Shown in pieces: positions 6,013-9,926 of a DNA stretch of 9,926 bases. The stretch is from Nitrospira sp. (GTDB lineage: Bacteria > Nitrospirota > Nitrospiria > Nitrospirales > Nitrospiraceae). The stretch is from assembly GCA_016873525.1 (NCBI GenBank), contig VGXD01000056.1, forward strand, positions 1-9,926. Direction: 5' to 3'. Below the pieces are notes generated by a model. The model was not told where the DNA came from and ran no database searches. It saw only the letters and a program-made list of their open reading frames with translations. Every line of letters begins with the position of its first letter. Within the stretch, counting starts at the first letter, position 1. The position numbers and the translations under genes were made by a program.

Positions 6013-6537
6013 TTCCAATTCCACGTTCCAATAGAGATAATCCCGCCAGCTCTCCGGCGCGTTGCGAATCCCGATGGTGATGGTGACGACCGGATTCCAG
6101 CGCGGCTTGACCGGCTTTCGGATCAGCCTCATGCCGGCCTCGTCCGGCGTCCGCCCGCTCTTCCGGTTATTGCAGCGCCAACAGGCCGTCACGATATTGT
6201 CCCAGGTCTTGCGCCCCCCCTTGGCAATCGGGACAACGTGGTCGAAGGTCAGCTCTTCCGTGCGGAATTTCTGCCGGCAGTACTGACAGGTGTAGTTGTC
6301 GCGCGTGAAAATGTTGATGCGGGAGAACTTGACCGCCCGATGGCAAGCCTTCAGCCGGACCAGCTTGAGCAAGCGCATGACGGCCGGGAGCTTGATGGAA
6401 ATGGAAATGCCCTGGATGTCCCGATCGTAGACCTCCAGGACTTCGACCTTCTCTTGCCACAGCAGCGTGATGGCTTTTTTCCAATGAACAACCCTGAGCG
6501 GTTCGTAGGTCGAGTTCAGCAACAGCGTCAGTTCCAT
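5992..6537 (-). CDS. HNH endonuclease family protein
   Basis: 181-residue stand-alone HNH protein. The domain is in the middle: Zn-binding pair CQYC (84-87), the first catalytic block FDHVVPIAKGG (98-108, with D99 and H100), N114 in WDNIVTACWRCNN (112-124), and the second Zn pair C119/C122. The N-terminal 75 residues (LLNSTYEPLRVVHWKKAI) and the C-terminal PRWNPV segment recur in a widespread group of short chromosomal HNH proteins whose biological role is unknown. The start at 6537 is preferred over the longer frame (to 6675) because AGGGGGG lies 4 nt upstream and a promoter (6596-6624) falls inside the extension. No methylase, integrase or toxin partner is adjacent, so nothing points to restriction or homing. 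Confidence 0.9.
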   Translation of the reverse strand: MELTLLLNSTYEPLRVVHWKKAITLLWQEKVEVLEVYDRDIQGISISIKLPAVMRLLKLVRLKACHRAVKFSRINIFTRDNYTCQYCRQKFRTEELTFDHVVPIAKGGRKTWDNIVTACWRCNNRKSGRTPDEAGMRLIRKPVKPRWNPVVTITIGIRNAPESWRDYLYWNVELEDDPPEP

Positions 6538-6595
6538 GCGGCCCCCCTGAGCAGCGCCCTCACCGACAACGCCAAACGACTCTCCTATGGCTCTT

Positions 6596-6624
6596 TTTAT
6601 GCCACATCCTCGCCATAAGATCAA
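6596..6624 (-). promoter_or_regulatory. Candidate sigma-70 promoter for the HNH gene
   Basis: On the minus strand, -35 TTGATC (6619-6624), a 17-nt spacer and -10 CATAAA (6596-6601). The leader to the ATG at 6537 would be about 50 nt. Its position argues against the longer open frame being translated. Confidence 0.45.
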
Positions 6625-6657
6625 GACCTTGGGCGTGACGCCACGGCCATCCGGCGC

Positions 6658-6686
6658 TTGCCGCTCGCGTCGCATCCGGGTACACT
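6658..6686 (+). promoter_or_regulatory. Candidate sigma-70 promoter for the Rieske ferredoxin gene
   Basis: -35 TTGCCG (6658-6663), a 17-nt spacer and -10 TACACT (6681-6686), each four of six consensus bases. Transcription would begin near 6693, about 35 nt before the ATG. Confidence 0.45.
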
Positions 6687-6727
6687 AATCGGTCTCAGGA
6701 CTCCACGAAGGCAAGGGGACTCTCGTC

Positions 6728-7036
6728 ATGACAAAGGCCGTCACGGTCGCCAAACTCACGGACCTCGAACCCGGCGCCTGCCTCTCGGTGGAAGCCGAGG
6801 GTGTGTACATTGCGCTCTATAACGTCGATGGCACGATCTACGCCACGGACAACACCTGTCCCCATGCCGGAGGGCCCTTGGGCGAGGGCACGCTCTGCGG
6901 CGACGTGGTCGAGTGTCCCTGGCATGGGTGGCGGTTCAACGTCAAGACGGGAAAGAGGCCGGAGAATCCTGACTTGACCGTCGACTGCTATCCGGTGGAG
7001 ATTGCGGGGGACGACATTCGCGTCTCGATCCCGTAA
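6728..7036 (+). CDS. Rieske-type [2Fe-2S] ferredoxin (NirD / dioxygenase ferredoxin type)
   Basis: 102-residue soluble electron carrier. The two cluster motifs are CPHAGGPLGEG (C44, H46) and CPWHGWRF (C63, H66), so two Cys and two His ligate the cluster as in all Rieske domains. The family residues TCPH and WHGW are intact. No signal peptide or membrane segment is present, so it is cytoplasmic and not part of a cytochrome bc complex. Such proteins serve as ferredoxins for ring-hydroxylating oxygenases or as small subunits of NirBD-type nitrite reductase; no oxygenase or nirB lies nearby, so the partner is unknown. AAGGGG (6713-6718) sits 9 nt before the ATG, and a promoter is proposed at 6658-6686. 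It converges with the 7053 gene across a 16-nt gap. Confidence 0.95.
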   Translation: MTKAVTVAKLTDLEPGACLSVEAEGVYIALYNVDGTIYATDNTCPHAGGPLGEGTLCGDVVECPWHGWRFNVKTGKRPENPDLTVDCYPVEIAGDDIRVSIP

Positions 7037-7038
7037 CG

Positions 7039-7053
7039 AAACGCCGCCCGTTT
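7039..7053. terminator. Small hairpin between convergent genes, possible terminator
   Basis: AAACG (7039-7043) pairs with CGTTT (7049-7053) around a five-base CCGCC loop, followed on the + strand by one further T. It fills the gap between the two stops. The stem is short, so this is a weak call. Confidence 0.3.
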
Positions 7054-7544
7054 TAGCGAGTCGGAGGCTTGTCGCCCTGCGTCAAGGGACCGGCTTCGCC
7101 GAACGGCATCAAGTCTTCCGCCGGCATGGAGATGGGGACCACGGACTTCTTGCCCACATCCACCTGCCAGACATACTCCCGCTCGAACCATTGCCCTATC
7201 GTCCCTTCCTCGCGGACGAAGACCTTGACGACATACCCCTGCGACCGCCCCTTCTGCGCTTCCACGGTCCATTCCCCCAAACGAACCCCTTGCCCGCGCG
7301 CGGCGATGGTCTGAACCCGCTGCGTCAGCGCTTGCAAGAGCGTCGGGGCATTCCTGGCCTGGTGGGTCTGGACGAGCGCCATCGCCTCGGCGGCCCCGGC
7401 GTCGGCCATGGGATTTAAGACCGGCGGCTTCAGCGCCCAGTAAGCCACTCCCCCTGCGACCAAGAGACCGACCACAAGATAATGGATCGTTTTGCTCAGG
7501 GAAGGGAAGCGGGGCTTCTGAATTGAGTCGCCCGTTCCACCCAT
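7053..7544 (-). CDS. Hypothetical single-pass membrane-anchored protein
   Basis: From the ATG at 7544 the protein has 163 residues: a short basic N-terminus, one membrane segment (about 20-39, TIHYLVVGLLVAGGVAYWAL) and a hydrophilic domain expected on the periplasmic side. That domain starts with an Ala/Gln-rich helix (about 50-80) and continues with alternating strand-like sequence (EWTVEAQKG, GYVVKVFVREEG, EREYVWQVDVGKKSVVPIS), which suggests a small beta-rich fold. I do not recognise a family. The chosen start has AAGGTAGG 9 nt upstream. An upstream ATG at 7580 would overlap the open frame of the next gene and has no ribosome site. A candidate promoter lies in the AT-rich gap at 7612-7639. 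The neighbouring DUF4124-like gene is on the same strand, so a shared envelope role is possible but unproven. Confidence 0.8.
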   Translation of the reverse strand: MGGTGDSIQKPRFPSLSKTIHYLVVGLLVAGGVAYWALKPPVLNPMADAGAAEAMALVQTHQARNAPTLLQALTQRVQTIAARGQGVRLGEWTVEAQKGRSQGYVVKVFVREEGTIGQWFEREYVWQVDVGKKSVVPISMPAEDLMPFGEAGPLTQGDKPPTR

Positions 7545-7554
7545 CGAGAGCGGC

Positions 7555-8286
7555 CTACCTTCGCCCATTCGGATGACCATGACCGCTTCGAGGTGAAAAT
7601 TCTGCCTGATTATTATTTCTCAAATGATAACTACTCCAATCTCTTACGACTGATACATCATGTTCGACATAATGCTTGCCTTGCCCGCCTGACAAGCGGC
7701 TGCGAGCCACAGCCTGACGGCCTCCGCCCTGCTCGGCTCCATAGCGCCAGGCTCCTCCCCCGACAACCGCCTGCCCGGCTGAAATCCTCCCCTGATTCTG
7801 CATGAGATAGGCCTTGAAGGCGCCGCCGGGAGAGGCCACGGCCCGATGGCACCAGAATCCTGAGATCGATCCGGCGCCCAGAGAAACCGGCTTGACCAAT
7901 GGCACCCACAGATACTGAACCTTCACCGCTTCAGCGGGAGCATCGAGCAAAATTTTCGGCATGTCCGGATCGGCAGGATCGACCGAGACCGGCGAGGAAG
8001 GAGACGGCGCCTTTTCCGGCTCTTTATTCTCGGAGGGACGGACGGCCTCCGAGGAACGGTCGGTGAAACGATGGACCGATACGTCGCTGCGTCGCGCAGG
8101 AGAAGGGACTTGGCTGGCATCATCCGTCATCACCATCGTGCCGGACGCATCGATCCAACTATAGAACTCCACGGCGCCGGCCGAGGCCTGAGCACTCGCA
8201 AACACAAGCCAGAACAGCGCGGCCGAGAGTCCGAGCCCAAGCCCTCGCCCATCTCTGTGACGACGAATCCTCATGCGGAAAATCAT
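7555..8286 (-). CDS. Secreted DUF4124-like protein, probably frameshifted near its C-terminus
   Basis: Open frame of 243 residues. The N-terminus is Arg-rich and then hydrophobic (GLGLGLSAALFWLVFASAQASA, about 16-36), a signal peptide with likely cleavage near ASA-GA. VEFYSWIDASGTMVMTDDASQVP (39-61) is the DUF4124 pattern (a W-x-D-x-x-G-x-x-x-x-T-D strand pair). A Pro/Ser/Glu-rich linker (about 62-105) and a short domain with FWCHRAVASPGGAFKAYLMQNQ (144-165) follow. After residue 165 the frame becomes Gly/Arg-rich and runs through an AT-rich gap into the next gene. Removing one G from the run at 7789-7792 gives a 213-residue product ending at 7644 with a convincing helix (AEAVRLWLAAACQAGKASIM). 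The start is uncertain (8286 or 8274), since neither ATG has a clear ribosome site. Confidence 0.75.
   Translation of the reverse strand: MIFRMRIRRHRDGRGLGLGLSAALFWLVFASAQASAGAVEFYSWIDASGTMVMTDDASQVPSPARRSDVSVHRFTDRSSEAVRPSENKEPEKAPSPSSPVSVDPADPDMPKILLDAPAEAVKVQYLWVPLVKPVSLGAGSISGFWCHRAVASPGGAFKAYLMQNQGRISAGQAVVGGGAWRYGAEQGGGRQAVARSRLSGGQGKHYVEHDVSVVRDWSSYHLRNNNQAEFSPRSGHGHPNGRR
7612..7639 (-). promoter_or_regulatory. Candidate promoter for the 7053-7544 gene
   Basis: Within a conspicuously AT-rich 50-nt stretch, minus-strand -35 TTGGAG (7634-7639), a 16-nt spacer and -10 AATAAT (7612-7617). If the frameshift at 7789-7792 is real, this stretch is intergenic and starts just after the corrected stop at 7644. 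Confidence 0.35.
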
Positions 8287-8377
8287 AGTCGCCAGGATGA
8301 AGGAAAGTCAACGAACCGGCTGCGCCCCTGCAACCATCTATCCTCTTTCATGCCCCTCAATCGCCGCTCCGGCATAC

Positions 8378-8408
8378 TTGACAAGACCGGAAGCTCCTGT
8401 GCTACAAC
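8378..8408 (+). promoter_or_regulatory. Candidate promoter for the gamma-glutamylcyclotransferase-like gene
   Basis: A perfect -35 TTGACA (8378-8383) and an extended -10 TGC-TACAAC (-10 hexamer 8403-8408), but with a long 19-nt spacer. The leader would be about 55 nt. Confidence 0.4.
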
Positions 8409-8442
8409 TGAGTGGCTTTCGCACCCTCAACAGGTTTCAAGA

Positions 8443-8466
8443 CTCCATAACAGTACCTCCATAACA
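8443..8466 (+). repeat. Direct repeat of 10 bp just before a start codon
   Basis: CTCCATAACA occurs at 8443-8452 and again at 8457-8466, offset by 14 bp, and the second copy ends 2 nt before the ATG at 8469. It occupies the place where a ribosome site would be expected, and no purine-rich site is seen. It may be an operator or a small tandem duplication. Confidence 0.5.
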
Positions 8467-8468
8467 TT

Positions 8469-8912
8469 ATGAAATACTTTGCCTATGCCGACAATTTGAA
8501 TCCCGTCCAATTGAAACGACGCGCCCCGGAACACCGGTTCGTTTGCAAGGCCTATCTCCCCGACCACACCATTCAATTCTGCCGCTGGTCCTCGCAGTGG
8601 CGATGCGGGCTGGGCAGCGTGGCGCCGTCGCCTGGGGAAAAAGTCTGGGGCATCGTACTGGAAGTCACGGAAGAAGACCTCAAGCTCCTCGATGAATTCG
8701 AAGGCGACGTGCCTGCCGGCTCATTCCGACATCTTGCCGTTACGGTCATGACCGAGGAGGGCGAGAAACTGTTTGTGACGGCCCATGCGGCCACCCCCAT
8801 CGGAAAGTTCAAGCCCAAAGACCATTACCTAGACTGGGTGATCAAGGGCATCTCCCACTGGAAGCTTCCGGACGAATGTGCAGAAACGTGGCGCGCCTAC
8901 GCGCCGAAATGA
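8469..8912 (+). CDS. Gamma-glutamylcyclotransferase-like (GGCT/AIG2 fold) protein
   Basis: 147-residue cytoplasmic protein of the GGCT/AIG2-like fold. Active members convert gamma-glutamyl-amino acids to 5-oxoproline, and others act on different gamma-glutamyl amines. The N-terminal strand MKYFAYADNLNPVQL is the family start, but the usual YGSN substrate loop reads YADN (residues 6-9). The block VWGIVLEVTEEDLKLLDEFEG (59-79) supplies the acidic residue expected for catalysis, most likely E78. The middle IQFCRWSSQWRCGLGSVAPSPGEKVWG is typical of bacterial members, and the tail KPKDHYLDWVIKGISHW fits the C-terminal helix. No good Shine-Dalgarno is present; two CTCCATAACA repeats occupy that place. 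The neighbours (a secreted protein, a ferredoxin) do not suggest a substrate. Confidence 0.88.
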   Translation: MKYFAYADNLNPVQLKRRAPEHRFVCKAYLPDHTIQFCRWSSQWRCGLGSVAPSPGEKVWGIVLEVTEEDLKLLDEFEGDVPAGSFRHLAVTVMTEEGEKLFVTAHAATPIGKFKPKDHYLDWVIKGISHWKLPDECAETWRAYAPK

Positions 8913-8916
8913 AGAC

Positions 8917-8986
8917 GTTGTCAGCCACACGTAGTATACAGTTATCGGTCCACAACACAGGAAGCTGACAACTGAGAGCTTGAGAC
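8917..8986. repeat. Degenerate heptanucleotide repeat with inverted ends (upstream of ferredoxin gene)
   Basis: GTTGTCAGC (8917-8925) and GCTGACAAC (8964-8972) are perfect 9-bp inverted repeats. Heptads of the type GT-NNNN-A/G and TG-NNNN-C are seen: GTTGTCA (8917), GTTATCG (8941) and GTCCACA (8948), then TGACAAC (8966) and TGAGAGC (8973). The register breaks once (8938-8940). It has the same style as the clearer element at 9335-9404. Confidence 0.6.
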
Positions 8987-9002
8987 CAACCAAGGAGACA
9001 TC

Positions 9003-9332
9003 ATGCCGAAGCCGAAATATCACATCGTCATCTGTACGAATACCAGGCCGCCGGGCCACCCCAAGCCGTCCTGCGGCGCTGCCGGCTCGCCCGGCCTCTT
9101 AATGGCCTTCAACATGGGCCTCATGGAGCGGGGCTACCAGCCGGGCGATGTGCTGGTGACCGGTTCAGCCTGTCTGGGACCTTGCGAGCAGGGCCCGACC
9201 GTGGTGGTCTATCCGGATGCCACCTGGTACTCGCAGGTCAAGGAAGCGGATGTCGCCACGATCCTGGACGAACATATCGGCAAGGGCAAGCCGGCGGAAA
9301 AACTCAAGCCCAATGCGGTCTGGGGCGGATAA
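9003..9332 (+). CDS. Thioredoxin-like [2Fe-2S] ferredoxin
   Basis: 109-residue cytoplasmic protein. The four cysteines C11, C24, C57 and C61 are spaced C-x12-C-x32-C-x3-C, the pattern of the thioredoxin-fold ferredoxins (Aquifex Fd4, Azotobacter Shethna protein I, NuoE-like domain). The start HIVICTNTRPPGHPKPSCG and the block TGSACLGPCEQGPTVVVYPD (53-72) are family hallmarks, and the end of the domain (VKEADVATILDEHI) is the usual helix. It transfers electrons between unidentified partners. AAGGAGA lies 4 nt upstream of the ATG, a strong ribosome site. Heptanucleotide-repeat elements occupy the gaps on both sides, and moaB begins 92 nt downstream. No intrinsic terminator with a T run separates the two, so cotranscription is possible. 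In some genomes such ferredoxins accompany molybdenum enzymes; here this is context only. Confidence 0.93.
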   Translation: MPKPKYHIVICTNTRPPGHPKPSCGAAGSPGLLMAFNMGLMERGYQPGDVLVTGSACLGPCEQGPTVVVYPDATWYSQVKEADVATILDEHIGKGKPAEKLKPNAVWGG

Positions 9333-9334
9333 AA

Positions 9335-9404
9335 GTATTCGGTTCGCAGTGTTCGGTCAGCAGTAGTCGGTCAAACCGAAAACTGAGAACTGTGCACTGA
9401 CAAC
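9335..9404. repeat. Ten consecutive heptanucleotide repeats forming an imperfect palindrome
   Basis: The 70 bases divide exactly into heptads: six read GT then five variable bases ending in CG, CA or AC (GTATTCG, GTTCGCA, GTGTTCG, GTCAGCA, GTAGTCG, GTCAAAC), then four read as the complement type ending in AC (CGAAAAC, TGAGAAC, TGTGCAC, TGACAAC). The strand switch is centred on TCGGT-CAA-ACCGA (9367-9379), a 5-bp stem with a 3-nt loop. The arms pair only partially further out. Heptad repeats of this general type are known in several bacterial phyla; their function is unclear. Confidence 0.8.
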
Positions 9405-9424
9405 CGTGGAGCCCTTTCACCTTC

Positions 9425-9926
9425 ATGAGCAGCCCTTCCCATCAGGAACACAAGGCCCATGCCCCGCGTCGCATCGGCTGCATGGTGATCACTTGCAGCG
9501 ATACCCGCACGCCGGACACCGACACCAGCGGCAAGCTGATCATGCACTTGCTGAAAGGCCAGGGCCACGAGGTGCTGGCCTATCACTTGGTCAAGGACGA
9601 GCCGGCCCAGATCACGGCCAAGATTGAAGAGGCCGTCAAAAACGAGGCCATTCAAGCCATCCTCGTCAACGGCGGCACCGGCATTTCGAGACGGGATTCC
9701 ACCTTCGAAGCCGTGGATGCGATGCTGGAGAAACGGCTGGACGGATTCGGGGAGATCTTCCGCTACCTGACCTATCAAGACATCGGAACGCCGGCGATCA
9801 TGAGCCGGGCCACCGCCGGCCTCTATCGAGGACGGATCATCTTCTCAACGCCTGGCTCGGAAGGAGCCGTTCGCCTCGCGATGGAAAAGCTGATCCTGCC
9901 GGAGATCGGACACATGGTCCGAGAAA
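9425..9926 (+). CDS. moaB: Molybdenum cofactor biosynthesis protein MoaB / molybdopterin adenylyltransferase (3' truncated)
   Basis: Open to the window end with no stop (167 codons visible). Family length is about 165-180 residues, so nearly all of it is present. MoaB/MogA/CinA-fold proteins adenylate molybdopterin before molybdate insertion. Key motifs are VITCSDTRTPDTDTSG (21-36), the MPT-binding NGGTGISRRDSTFEA (82-96), GFGEIFRYLTYQDIGT (107-122) and the closing SRATAG and STPGSEGAVRLAMEKLILPE (127-160). Sequence features favour MoaB over MogA (the longer, charged N-terminus), although E. coli MoaB itself has no proven activity. The ATG at 9425 has only a distant GGAG (9408-9411), so the ribosome site is weak. 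It follows the ferredoxin gene and a heptad-repeat element on the same strand. Confidence 0.93.
   Translation, partial: MSSPSHQEHKAHAPRRIGCMVITCSDTRTPDTDTSGKLIMHLLKGQGHEVLAYHLVKDEPAQITAKIEEAVKNEAIQAILVNGGTGISRRDSTFEAVDAMLEKRLDGFGEIFRYLTYQDIGTPAIMSRATAGLYRGRIIFSTPGSEGAVRLAMEKLILPEIGHMVRE

Noticed and set aside
6538..6675. N-terminal extension of the HNH protein
   Set aside because: It contains a promoter-like sequence, and the downstream ATG at 6537 has a strong ribosome site and begins with the conserved family sequence.
9335..9404. CRISPR array
   Set aside because: The period is 7 bp with degenerate units; there are no 25-37-bp repeats, no spacers and no cas genes.
9406..9627. Open frame in the wrong frame over the start of moaB
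   Set aside because: The +1-type shadow frame overlaps the true moaB frame starting at 9425, which shows clear MoaB motifs and is open to the window end.

Overview
The window is high-GC bacterial chromosome with short intergenic gaps and Shine-Dalgarno-led genes. The tsf-pyrH-frr order places it on a chromosome rather than a plasmid. My best guess at the source is Nitrospira or a relative (Nitrospirota). The basis is the mix of stand-alone siroheme synthase, MTH1187-type protein, short HNH nuclease, thioredoxin-like ferredoxin and MoaB. This is inference from general resemblance; no marker gene was compared.

Layout. (1) 1-2780, + strand: a tight translation/envelope operon with the end of tsf, then pyrH (ATGA overlap), frr and alr (10-nt gap). 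(2) 2781-4280: an islet unlike its surroundings. It holds a 461-nt non-coding stretch with several strong inverted repeats, an AT-richer minus-strand gene of unknown function (3242-3967), and a roughly 170-bp imperfect palindrome (4100-4269). (3) 4281-5260, minus strand: a precorrin-2 dehydrogenase/ferrochelatase (siroheme) followed by an MTH1187-type thiamine-binding protein, behind a plausible promoter at 5377-5405. (4) 5529-7036: a divergently transcribed envelope protein resembling the C-terminal domain of CcmI, a convergent HNH nuclease, and a Rieske ferredoxin that diverges from the nuclease. (5) 7053-8286, minus strand: a one-TM protein of unknown function and, upstream of it, a secreted DUF4124-like protein that appears frameshifted in a G run at 7789-7792. 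(6) 8469-9926, + strand: a gamma-glutamylcyclotransferase-like protein, a thioredoxin-like [2Fe-2S] ferredoxin, and MoaB running off the right edge. Both gaps beside the ferredoxin gene carry degenerate heptanucleotide repeats arranged as inverted repeats.

How the genes fit together. Regions 3-6 share a redox-cofactor theme: siroheme, a cytochrome-c-maturation-like domain, two [2Fe-2S] proteins and molybdenum cofactor. This suits an organism rich in nitrite and nitrate enzymes, but the genes form several short transcription units and not one pathway operon. I found no rRNA, tRNA, CRISPR array or intact transposase. The most novel-looking material is the non-coding repeat structure (2973-3158, 4100-4269, 8917-8986, 9335-9404) and the probable frameshift, not a new protein system.
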